DNA of 64,000 nucleotides from Sulfuriroseicoccus oceanibius. Lineage in GTDB: Bacteria; Verrucomicrobiota; Verrucomicrobiia; Verrucomicrobiales; SLCJ01. Positions 8,228-15,871 of this stretch are shown in pieces (within the stretch, counting starts at the first letter, position 1; every line of letters starts with the position of its first letter). Where the stretch lies: the NCBI RefSeq assembly GCF_010681825.2, contig NZ_CP066776.1, positions 682,001 to 746,000 on the forward strand. The letters run 5' to 3'. Below the pieces are notes generated by a model. The model ran no database searches. It was not told the origin of the DNA and saw only the letters and a program-made list of their open reading frames with translations. Position numbers and translations under genes: made by a program.

Positions 8228-10003
8228 TTGTTCCACTGGCTGGTCATCGTTGCGCTCAAGGCGTGTTTGGTCTTGAGCATGTTGCTGGGAGGCGTGTTGC
8301 TGACCCGCCGCACGGCATCGTCGGTGGTAAGTTTGGTGATAGCGGCGGTATTGTTGTCGCTGCCGTTTTTGGATGTGGCGGGCGGCTGGATTGGAGCATG
8401 GCATTGGCAGGTGCCGGAGTTGGCTTCGACTGGTGCGTTTTCCCGCGAGCTTCCGGCGTTTGAGTCACTGCAGATGGCGGGGCAGGTGCCGGCGGGAGTT
8501 GTGGATCGCAGTGACTATGCGGGGGAGTCGGAGCGCGGAATCGTTTTCTGGGGGCTGACGTTGTGGGGGATGGGAGCGGTCACGGTGTTGGCTTTGCGGT
8601 TGTGGCGGATGCTCAACGTACGTTTGCGCTATGCCCGGTCCGAACCCTTGGCACCGGAGCACCCCTTGGTTGCACGATTGGCGGCGGTCGCGGATCGCGT
8701 CGGGGTGGAGCAAGTGCCGTGGCTTTTGATGAATCCGGCGATTAGAGGGCCTCAGACGTCGGGGATCCTGCGGTCTTACATTCTGGTGCCGGCGGGGTTT
8801 GACCGGCTCGGGAACGAGGCGCAGGAGATGATTTTGTGTCATGAACTGGCGCACGTGCGGCGGGGCGATGTGTTGGTGAGGCTGATGCTTGAGGTGGTTT
8901 TGGTGTTGTTCTGGTTTCACCCTCTGGTGTGGTTGGCGCTTAGGCGTTATGACCTGGAGACCGAGAAGGCGTGTGATGATGCGGTGTTGGATGCCGGCTA
9001 TTCGGCGGCAGCCTATAGCGAGGCCTTGTTGATGATGGTGAAGGCGGATCACTCGGGAGGGGCTGCCGGTGGAGTGCGCAAGCGGATTGAGTCGGTCCTG
9101 AACCGTGGCAAGCATCGGCTACCTGTGTCACGAAGGTCCGCTGTTGGGTTCGTGACGCTGGTTTTGCTATTGCTGGCACCGGTTGCGTTGTTGGCGATTT
9201 CTCCCTATCCTCGGGTGCCGAAGTTTGAGCCGCTTGAGCCGGAGGGGGAGTTGCGGGCGCTGTGGCGGATGTCGCTCGGGCGTGGATCCGTGCTACCAGA
9301 CTGGAGCGGCAACGATTGTCACGGGCGGGTGATCGGAGCGCAGTGGGTGAACGATCCGGAGCGCGGTGCGTGCCTGAGCTTCGACGGTGTGGATGACCAT
9401 CTGGTGCTGCGTGCGCCGGATGCGGACTGGACGCGGCGGCCGTTCACTCTGTGTATTTGGTTGAAGCCTCCCGTAAGTGCCGATGGAGGAGGTTTGCTGT
9501 TAAAGGGGGATAACAATCAGGTGTGGAGTAGTGCGGTCGGTGATCCGAAAGACCGGTTTGAGAGGGGGGAGCGGTTCGCCGAGCGGGAGATTTCGCTGGC
9601 CGGGGACAGTTTGCCTGCGGGATGGCAGGAAATGCGGACCTTCCAGCCTGGGTTGAACCCAACGCTCAACTATTACAACGCGGCATTCCAGCGGTCGATG
9701 AGCCCGCTGCGTGCCGGTCAGTGGAACCATTTGGCAATTGTGTGGAACCCGAATACGGCCGGAGGCGCGGATGTGGCCATGTTCATCAACGGACAGGAAG
9801 TGGGAGTCGATAGTTTGTTTATCGCAAAGCTGGGCGGGCATCACGACTGGCCGACGTCGGTGTGGTACTTCGCACGGGGGGAGTCGCCGTTGACGAGTGG
9901 TAACCACTATGAGGGGCTGGCTTCGGATCTGGCGGTGTTTCAGCGGGCGTTGGATTCGGAGCAGGTCGGCAGGGTGATGCGAGGTGAATTCGGGGCCGAG
10001 TGA
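8228..10003 (+). CDS. M56 (BlaR1-type) membrane peptidase with C-terminal LamG-like domain
   Basis: A 591-residue polytopic protein. N-terminal membrane helices (about 4-50 and 100-128) are followed by the M56 zinc-peptidase region with His205-Glu206-Leu-Ala-His209 and the third-ligand region ETEKACDDAVL (Glu246). A further helix lies near 212-235 and the last one near 303-323. In BlaR1/MecR1 a penicillin-binding sensor follows the last helix. Here the segment after about residue 340 is instead a concanavalin-A/LamG-like beta-sandwich (LSFDGVDDHLVLRAPDADW, FTLCIWLKPP, GQWNHLAIVWNP, VAMFINGQEVG, YEGLASDLAVFQRAL). The expected role is to sense an extracellular ligand, possibly a glycan, and trigger cleavage of the neighbouring repressor. 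The start is TTG at 8228: an in-frame stop lies at 8216 and the next ATG (8279) would cut the first helix. Confidence 0.85.
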   Translation: MFHWLVIVALKACLVLSMLLGGVLLTRRTASSVVSLVIAAVLLSLPFLDVAGGWIGAWHWQVPELASTGAFSRELPAFESLQMAGQVPAGVVDRSDYAGESERGIVFWGLTLWGMGAVTVLALRLWRMLNVRLRYARSEPLAPEHPLVARLAAVADRVGVEQVPWLLMNPAIRGPQTSGILRSYILVPAGFDRLGNEAQEMILCHELAHVRRGDVLVRLMLEVVLVLFWFHPLVWLALRRYDLETEKACDDAVLDAGYSAAAYSEALLMMVKADHSGGAAGGVRKRIESVLNRGKHRLPVSRRSAVGFVTLVLLLLAPVALLAISPYPRVPKFEPLEPEGELRALWRMSLGRGSVLPDWSGNDCHGRVIGAQWVNDPERGACLSFDGVDDHLVLRAPDADWTRRPFTLCIWLKPPVSADGGGLLLKGDNNQVWSSAVGDPKDRFERGERFAEREISLAGDSLPAGWQEMRTFQPGLNPTLNYYNAAFQRSMSPLRAGQWNHLAIVWNPNTAGGADVAMFINGQEVGVDSLFIAKLGGHHDWPTSVWYFARGESPLTSGNHYEGLASDLAVFQRALDSEQVGRVMRGEFGAE

Positions 10004-10109
10004 TGTGTGGGTGCTCCTGTTAGTCTGAGGGGGGCAAGTGCTTCGCTTTGAGCGGATTCGGGTGGTCTCTGGGCTGGACTTGGCGGGTTACGAAAATTTG
10101 TGTGTGTTG

Positions 10110-10138
10110 GCGAAAAAAAAGCTAACTATTTTTTTCGC
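10110..10138. terminator. A/T-armed hairpin downstream of the M56 gene
   Basis: Perfect 10-bp arms GCGAAAAAAA (10110-10119) and TTTTTTTCGC (10129-10138). The T-rich right arm could terminate transcription from the M56 operon, or the structure could lie in the leader of the small ORF that follows. It is unusual in being mostly A-T. Confidence 0.45.
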
Positions 10139-10149
10139 ATTCCGTTTAT

Positions 10150-10272
10150 ATGGAAGAGCATCCGTCGCCTGAGAGCGACATTTGGCACCATAGCGTTGGG
10201 GCGCGGGAGGGGCCGAGTGTTAGCAATTGGTGGCGGATGTTCTTTTTGTTGGTGGTGGGTGGTTTGCTGTGA
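10150..10272 (+). CDS. Possible 40-residue membrane micro-protein
   Basis: A small open frame (ATG 10150, stop 10270-10272) in a 347-base gap between larger genes. The first 26 residues are acidic and polar (MEEHPSPESD...) and the last 14 (WWRMFFLLVVGGLL) could form one short membrane helix ending at the C-terminus, as in tail-anchored peptides. It is followed after 11 bases by a hairpin with a T-run, as for an independent short transcript. No Shine-Dalgarno sequence is present, which is normal in this window. Function unknown; it could be chance. Confidence 0.4.
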   Translation: MEEHPSPESDIWHHSVGAREGPSVSNWWRMFFLLVVGGLL

Positions 10273-10283
10273 GAGGGGGACTC

Positions 10284-10309
10284 AAGCGCTGCAAACTCCG
10301 GCGCTTTTT
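10284..10309 (+). terminator. Weak intrinsic terminator after the micro-ORF
   Basis: Stem AAGCGC (10284-10289) / GCGCTT (10301-10306) with an 11-base loop and a run of five T (10305-10309). Confidence 0.5.
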
Positions 10310-10350
10310 GCACTCGCCTTGGATGCAGTTAGTCGGCTTAGTAGCAGCCG

Positions 10351-12006
10351 ATGAACAAACAACTCAAACAATGGCTGGTGATGCTGGCGGCGTTGGTGCT
10401 GGCATCGTGTGTGGACGAGGAGCGCGAGTTCACGCTGAATCCGGACGGGTCTGGCAAAGTGAAGGTGGTTGCTACGTTTTCCACCGACTCGGTGATTTCC
10501 TTCAATGGAGAGAGTGACAGCCCGGAGAAGCGGGCGAAGGATGCGGTGAAGGCAACTCTTGAGGATTCCCGCGGCGTGATGACCTGGGCTGACGTCTCGT
10601 ATGAAGTGCTGGAAGGCAAGAAGGTGAAGTTTGAGGGGACGGCATATTTCCCGGATATCAACAAACTGCGAATCAAGGTGGGATCTACCAAGCTGGATAC
10701 CTTCCAGCCGGAGATGGTGACGCAGGACGGGGTGGTGACGATCACTTGCCCGGCCAAGGACAAATCCGAGGGTGGCGATGGGGATGTGGGCATCAAGATC
10801 GGACCGACCGGCGGGGACGCTGACCAGCCGGAATGGAGCACGTTGAGCAAGGAGGGGCAGGATGCCCGTTTGGCAGAGGTAAAGGCGGAGCTGAGCAAGA
10901 TGCGCATGATGATTGCGGGCTTGGCCGCGGATATGAGCAACCGGGTGGTATTCCATCTGCCTGCGGATCCACAAGGGGTGACCAATTTCGAGAAGTCGGG
11001 CGAGCGCACGCTGCGTGTTGAGCAGAGCGGCGAACAGCTTCTGGCCGCGGTGGACAAGTTGTTGGCCGATGATGAGCAGCTGCGCGGGTTGCTGGCCAGC
11101 GGTCACAATGTGATGAAGGACGGGCCTCCCGCCGAGTTGATGCTTGGGGCCAAGGGGGATCCGACGCTGCGCTTCGCGGCGAATGCGCAGCCACAGTTTG
11201 ATTATGCAAAAGAGCAAGAAGCCGCTGCTACTGCGTTTCCGCAGATGATGAAAGATCTCGGCTTGGTGGTGGTGATGGCGCCGCCGATGAAGGATGGGGC
11301 GAAGCTGGAGAATGTGCGGCTTGCCGGGGTGCAGATGGCGACCAAGCAGGTGGATCGCAATCTCCGACCGTTTAACCGCTCGCAGGGCATGTCGCTGGCG
11401 TTTGTTGCAGAATTGCCGGGATCGGTTTTCAGCGCGGGCGAGGGGAAACTGACCCGCTTTGTGATGGAGGGCGGCGAAGATATGATGCCGGAGAGTGAGT
11501 GGAGCCGGAAACCTAAGAATATCGAGGTGAGCGAGGATGGGAAGTGGCTGAAGTTTGAAGTGCAGGCGGACAAGTTGCCGACCAACGCGATCACCGTGAA
11601 AGAGCTGGCCGGCGAGATTGAGTGCATGTCTTCCGGCGGTTCCGAGTGGCTGGATCTTGGGTTCGCCTCACTCAAGGAGGGAGCCAAGGGGAACCTCTAC
11701 AATGCGGAGGTGAAGAAAGTAGGTGAGCATTCCTACAACGAGGGGAAATACGAGGTTTCCGTGTTTTTCGAGCTCGAGCGGGAGGTGATCAAGGACGTGA
11801 AATTCTACGACGCGGATGGGATGGAGATTCCGACCAGCCAGAATGGAGCGAGTTGGGGAGGGAAGCAGACGACGCTTGATTTCACGTTTGATGAATACCC
11901 ACCGGTCAACGCAAAGGTGAAGGCGGAGATTTACACGGATTTGTTGCGGATCAACGTCCCGTTCCAGCTGGAGAATGTGGTGATCATCCCCGAGGAAGCG
12001 GAGTGA
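10351..12006 (+). CDS. Lipoprotein of unknown function
   Basis: A 551-residue protein with a lipoprotein signal peptide: basic start MNKQLKQW, hydrophobic core LVMLAALVL and lipobox LASC (Cys20). The mature protein starts acidic and carries a FTLNPDGSGKVKVVATFS strand pattern, which resembles the opening of other secreted bacterial proteins with 'NxDGSG' stretches. Several long charged segments follow, with no catalytic motif that I recognise. It is probably anchored in the outer or inner membrane. The next gene begins about 190 bases downstream. No homologous family can be named from sight. Confidence 0.75.
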   Translation: MNKQLKQWLVMLAALVLASCVDEEREFTLNPDGSGKVKVVATFSTDSVISFNGESDSPEKRAKDAVKATLEDSRGVMTWADVSYEVLEGKKVKFEGTAYFPDINKLRIKVGSTKLDTFQPEMVTQDGVVTITCPAKDKSEGGDGDVGIKIGPTGGDADQPEWSTLSKEGQDARLAEVKAELSKMRMMIAGLAADMSNRVVFHLPADPQGVTNFEKSGERTLRVEQSGEQLLAAVDKLLADDEQLRGLLASGHNVMKDGPPAELMLGAKGDPTLRFAANAQPQFDYAKEQEAAATAFPQMMKDLGLVVVMAPPMKDGAKLENVRLAGVQMATKQVDRNLRPFNRSQGMSLAFVAELPGSVFSAGEGKLTRFVMEGGEDMMPESEWSRKPKNIEVSEDGKWLKFEVQADKLPTNAITVKELAGEIECMSSGGSEWLDLGFASLKEGAKGNLYNAEVKKVGEHSYNEGKYEVSVFFELEREVIKDVKFYDADGMEIPTSQNGASWGGKQTTLDFTFDEYPPVNAKVKAEIYTDLLRINVPFQLENVVIIPEEAE

Positions 12007-12199
12007 TCAGCCTCTGATGGAAACCTATCGATGGGCGCTGATCGGATTTTCCCGGTCCGCGCCCTTTTCGTTTTGGAGTGAGCAGAGTGAGGGCTGGGAA
12101 ATCGGCTTTGATCGAGCACGTGCCGCCCTGTCGATGAATCCAGTGCTTGCCAATAGCGGGACTCGTGGCAATGGTCGGCCTCTTCCCAACGCGCACGCT

Positions 12200-12898
12200 A
12201 TGACCAGTACCCAGCCAGAACCCCGCATTGATGTCGATTGGTGGAAGGACCGCCACGAGGAGAAGCTCGCCGAAGTGAAGGCTGCCTCTGGTGACTGTCG
12301 GGTGCTGTTTGTCGGCGACTCGATCACGCACAGCTGGGAGGACTATGGGGCAGAGGTTTGGCAGCGTTATTATGCGCCGCGTGGAGCGTTCAATCTGGGG
12401 TTTTCCGGGGATCGTACGCAGCATTTGCTCTGGCGGTTGCAGAATGGCGAGCTGGGGGCGCTGCAGCCGGAGGTGATTGTGTTGCTGATCGGCACCAACA
12501 ACACAGGGCACGTATTCCAAGAGGCGGAGGAAACCGCAGCCGGCGTGGAGGCTGTGGTGGAGCAGTTGCGGCAACATGCGCCTGCCGCGAAGCTGTTGTT
12601 GTTGGCGATTTTCCCTCGGGGCGGGACGGTGGATGATCCATTGCGCGTGCGCAATGCGGAGGTGAACGAGCGCATCCAGAGCCTGGCGGATGGCGAGCGG
12701 GTGCGTTTCCTTGATGTCGGGGATGGTTTCCTCCATGGCGATGGCTCGTTGCGAGATGAGATCATGCCGGATTTGCTGCATCCGCGAGAGGAGGGGTATC
12801 GGTTGTGGGCGGCGGCGATGGAGCCGACATTGGCGGAGATGCTGGGCGATGAACCGTTGGCTCCGATGGAGGGCGAGCTGAAGTTTTCTGAAATCTGA
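12200..12898 (+). CDS. SGNH/GDSL-family hydrolase (PAF-acetylhydrolase-like)
   Basis: A 232-residue cytoplasmic esterase or acylhydrolase. All SGNH blocks are visible: block I VLFVGDSITHSWE (Ser nucleophile), block II Gly in NLGFSGDRTQHLLWRL, block III GTNNTGH (Asn), and block V LHPREEGY (Asp/His region DLLHP). The spacing and the GDRTQ..LWRL segment match the platelet-activating-factor acetylhydrolase beta/gamma-like subgroup often found beside sugar-degradation genes in Planctomycetes and Verrucomicrobia. The frame is open from 12017, but the ATG at 12200 is preferred because the upstream residues are low-complexity and the family starts near IDVDWWKDRHEE. The 193-base gap before it shows nothing else. 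Confidence 0.85.
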   Translation: MTSTQPEPRIDVDWWKDRHEEKLAEVKAASGDCRVLFVGDSITHSWEDYGAEVWQRYYAPRGAFNLGFSGDRTQHLLWRLQNGELGALQPEVIVLLIGTNNTGHVFQEAEETAAGVEAVVEQLRQHAPAAKLLLLAIFPRGGTVDDPLRVRNAEVNERIQSLADGERVRFLDVGDGFLHGDGSLRDEIMPDLLHPREEGYRLWAAAMEPTLAEMLGDEPLAPMEGELKFSEI

Positions 12899-12937
12899 CA
12901 CAAAGAACCGGGGCGCGGTGGCGTATCGGATGAGCTT

Positions 12938-14218
12938 ATGAAATTTTTAAAGAACCTGATTTGGGCCGCGACTCTTGGGGCGGGCATTGTCACGTCGGCT
13001 AGTGCGGAGCGTGCGGAACCAACCGATGAGATGAAGGCGAAGGTCGACGGTGCCCTGCAGCGTCTCACTCTTTGGGAGCAGCCGGCGAATCCGGAAGAGC
13101 GCCGCACCATGAAGATCATCTACTGGACGCCGAGCGATCGCGAGCCGGCGCCGGGGTATCGCGAGCGTCTGTCCCGCGCGATGCGCCACATTGAAAACTA
13201 CTACCGCGGCGAGATGCAGCGTCTCGGGTTGGGCGAACGCACGATCGGACTCGAGCCGGCGGAGAATGATCCTGAGCAGGTGAAGATTCACTTGGTCACC
13301 GGCAAGAAGCCTTACTCCGAATACAATGTGCAGAGCGGTAATGCGATCCGCGAGGAGTGCCGCGCTGTGATGAAGGAGGCCGGCGTGGATATCGATCAGG
13401 AGACAATTGTGATCTTCTGCAACATGTCGAACTGGGATCCGGAGAAGCGAGCCATCAATCAAAACAGTCCGTACTACGCGTGGGGTGTGTCGACCAAAGG
13501 GACGGCATGGCAGGTGGATTCGCCGATCCTCGATCCGGAATTCATTCCGGTGAAGGACCAGCACGTGCGCGATGGCCAGTACGGACACATTTCGCTCGGT
13601 CGCTACAATTCGATCTTCATCGGTGGGATCGCTCACGAGCTCGGGCATGCGTTGGGGCTGCCGCATTGCCGTGAATGCCAGGCGGAGCGCAGTGTCTACG
13701 GCACCGCATTGATGGGCAGTGGCAACTTCACCTACGGGGAAGAGCTGCGTGGCGAGGGACCGGGGAGCTATCTGATTCTGCCTCATGCACTGAAGCTGGC
13801 GTCTCATCCGCAGTTCTCGAAGTCGATCAAGGAGATGAACCGTCGCGGTGACCGCAAGCTGACCGATGAGGTGGTGGGCGTGACCGAAGACGGGATGAAC
13901 GTGCACTACGAGGTGAAAGTGGACGGTACGCCGGAGGTCTACGTGGTGATCGCGTATTTCGATCCGGAGGGCAACAGCGACTACAACTCCGCCATTACCT
14001 GTGCGATTCCGGATGAGAATGGGCGCGTGGTGTTGCGTTCGAGCGAGCTGGAGAAAGGCAAACAGTACCAGGGGCGGATCGTTTTCGTCCACGTCAATGG
14101 CGATGCCTCGGGCTGGTCATCGTCGGGAACGGTGGTGAATCGTTTCGACTTCTCGACCGCGCCGGATGGCAAAGTCACCATCGGCGGCCTCGGAGCTGCA
14201 GCGAAGGCTGGAGAGTAG
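12938..14218 (+). CDS. Secreted metzincin-like zinc metalloprotease
   Basis: A 426-residue protein with a signal peptide (residues 1-23, ending SASA). The zinc-binding motif is the extended metzincin form: His233-Glu234-Leu-Gly-His237, then His243 in HELGHALGLPH. A Met in YGTALMGSGN about 20 residues on is a plausible Met-turn. The region after about residue 290 is a beta-rich domain (VHYEVKVDGTPEVYVVIAYFDP...), possibly for substrate binding. The upstream part with IYWTPSDREPAPGYRERLSRAMRHIENYYRGEM resembles the propeptide-like region of bacterial secreted proteases. The substrate is unknown. It has a strong terminator directly downstream. Confidence 0.8.
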   Translation: MKFLKNLIWAATLGAGIVTSASAERAEPTDEMKAKVDGALQRLTLWEQPANPEERRTMKIIYWTPSDREPAPGYRERLSRAMRHIENYYRGEMQRLGLGERTIGLEPAENDPEQVKIHLVTGKKPYSEYNVQSGNAIREECRAVMKEAGVDIDQETIVIFCNMSNWDPEKRAINQNSPYYAWGVSTKGTAWQVDSPILDPEFIPVKDQHVRDGQYGHISLGRYNSIFIGGIAHELGHALGLPHCRECQAERSVYGTALMGSGNFTYGEELRGEGPGSYLILPHALKLASHPQFSKSIKEMNRRGDRKLTDEVVGVTEDGMNVHYEVKVDGTPEVYVVIAYFDPEGNSDYNSAITCAIPDENGRVVLRSSELEKGKQYQGRIVFVHVNGDASGWSSSGTVVNRFDFSTAPDGKVTIGGLGAAAKAGE

Positions 14219-14233
14219 ACGATACTTTAGGGG

Positions 14234-14270
14234 GCGAAGCGATGGAGTGGTCGCTTCGCTCCTTTTTTTT
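14234..14270 (+). terminator. Intrinsic terminator of the metalloprotease gene
   Basis: Perfect 9-bp stem GCGAAGCGA (14234-14242) / TCGCTTCGC (14251-14259), 8-base loop, then eight T (14263-14270). The right arm and what follows are similar to a dispersed repeat near 49185-49241. Confidence 0.85.
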
Positions 14271-14826
14271 GGTGGCCGGATGGGAAACCGGCGGTCCGAA
14301 GGGGCGCGTTGTGGTGCGGTGAAAATGCTCGCGCAAAGACCCGGGCGGGGGCAAAAGGGGGGCGTGAACCGCTCAATCACCGATGGGGCTACGATACTTT
14401 TGTCGTAGGGCGATGGGCTCCGTGGTGAAGTGAGCTTGAGAAACGCCTGAGTCGAGCGCAGTGGTTTCGATAAGGATAAAGATCGCTGATCTGGCGTGCG
14501 CGGCGTTGGAGGGACGGTGTCCCCACCGTCAGTGTGGTGCCGTCATGCGCTTCATGCCACGAACTTAGTGGGCTCTGCCGCCAACCAAAGGAATCCGCGT
14601 AAATCCGGGTAATCTGCGGTTCCAAAAAGCGAATCCCCCTCCGCGCAGGATCCGGGGCGGCAATATTGAAGAGACGAGGGACTCGCTGCGCTCGGTGCGG
14701 TTACGGGTTTCGCTGTCGACGAGGACGTCGAGCCTCCGTAGGCGGGATTTCGCGCCGTCCTGGGGGGAGTTCACCCTTGTGATTTCCGGGTTGCGTGATG
14801 GGGTGGGGGCGTGAAAAGTGCCCATT
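14271..14826. repeat. Intergenic block of dispersed repeats upstream of fabD
   Basis: This ~550-base gap contains pieces found again near 49 kb. A 22-base word beginning CGGATGGGAAACC at 14277-14298 recurs identically at 49220-49241. A GACGGTGTCCCCACCGTC stem at 14513-14530 recurs near 49282. A module AAATCCGGGTAATCTGCGG at 14601-14619 recurs at 49139-49157 and, with one change, near 49375. No credible gene is present. The order of modules is the same at both sites, so this is a composite repeat and not a set of chance matches. Confidence 0.7.
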
Positions 14827-15765
14827 ATGAGTACATCGAATGACGTTGTCGTATTGTTTTCCGGTCAGGGCGCCCAGCAGGTGGGTATGGGCAAAGACCT
14901 GGTCGCTGAGTTTCCTGTGGCGCTTGAGCTCGCGGAGCGCGCCGACGAAGTGCTCGGCTGGAAGTTGAGCGAGGTCATGTTCGAAGGACCAATGGACGAG
15001 TTGACCCGCACGTCGCGTTGCCAGCCGGCGCTCTACTTGCACGGCATGATGGTGCTCGAGATTCTGCGCGACCTCGTGCCGGATCTGAATGTGAAGGCTG
15101 CCGCCGGGTTGTCGCTCGGTGAGTTCACCGCGCACGCTGCTGCTGGTACGTTCTCGTTCGAAGATGGACTCAAGTTGGTTGCCCGTCGTGGTCTCTTCAT
15201 GGAGCAGGCTTGCGAAGCCGAAGGTGGTGCAATGGTCGCCCTCATTGGCGGCGACGAAGAAAAGATCAAGCAACTCGCGGCTGACTGTGATGTCGACGTG
15301 GCAAACCTGAACGCACCAGGTCAGATCGTGCTTTCCGGATCGGTCGAGGGGATCGACAAAGCGGCTGCCTCCGCCAAGGAAGCGGCAGGTTGCAAGTTGG
15401 CCAAGAAGCTGCCGGTTGCCGGTGCATATCACTCGCGTTTGATGCAGAGCGCGCAGGACAAGTTGGCCGAAGAGCTGGCCGGCGTTGAGCTTTCCACCCC
15501 TGAGGTGCCGGTTTGGAGTAACTTCCTGGCCACCACCGTGAGCGATGCTGCTGAGATCCGCTCGGCGCTGGAGAACCAGGTCACCGGATCGGTGCGCTGG
15601 GCTGAGTCGATGGCGAAGATTGTGGAAGGCGGCGACACCACCTTCCTCGAGCTCGGGCCGGACAAGGCACTTGCCGGCATGATGAAGCGCATCGCCAAAG
15701 GCGCGAGCGTCACCAGCATCGGCTCTGCGGAAGACGTCGAGGCATTCGCTGGCGAAGATGCGTAA
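14827..15765 (+). CDS. fabD: Malonyl-CoA:ACP transacylase
   Basis: A 312-residue cytoplasmic enzyme that moves malonyl from CoA to acyl carrier protein to start fatty-acid elongation. Hallmarks are the N-terminal FSGQGAQQVGMGKDL, the nucleophile elbow GLSLGEF with Ser96 (often GHSLGE; here Leu replaces His), the Arg in VARRGLFMEQA, the catalytic His in VAGAYHSRLM and the C-terminal FLELGPDKALAGMMKR. The length is normal for the family. It stands alone, without the usual fabH/fabG/acpP neighbours. The start ATG at 14827 is chosen over the upstream GTG because family members begin just before the FSGQG strand. Confidence 0.96.
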   Translation: MSTSNDVVVLFSGQGAQQVGMGKDLVAEFPVALELAERADEVLGWKLSEVMFEGPMDELTRTSRCQPALYLHGMMVLEILRDLVPDLNVKAAAGLSLGEFTAHAAAGTFSFEDGLKLVARRGLFMEQACEAEGGAMVALIGGDEEKIKQLAADCDVDVANLNAPGQIVLSGSVEGIDKAAASAKEAAGCKLAKKLPVAGAYHSRLMQSAQDKLAEELAGVELSTPEVPVWSNFLATTVSDAAEIRSALENQVTGSVRWAESMAKIVEGGDTTFLELGPDKALAGMMKRIAKGASVTSIGSAEDVEAFAGEDA

Positions 15766-15801
15766 GCGTCGCGCGTTTCATTGATTTTGAATCAATCCAG
15801 C

Positions 15802-15839
15802 AACCCGGATCGACGTCCTCAGTCGGTCCGGGTTGTTTT
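15802..15839 (+). terminator. Intrinsic terminator of fabD
   Basis: 13-bp stem (15802-15814 / 15822-15834, one G-U pair), 7-base loop, then GTTTTG. It may also act on the convergent nitrilase-like gene from the other side. Confidence 0.8.
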
Positions 15840-15871
15840 GTATTCACGCCATGTGAACCGAGCGACGCGGA

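Noticed and set aside
7806-10003. Beta-lactam resistance operon
   Set aside because: The repressor and M56 peptidase resemble BlaI/BlaR1, but there is no beta-lactamase gene and the sensor is LamG-like and not penicillin-binding.
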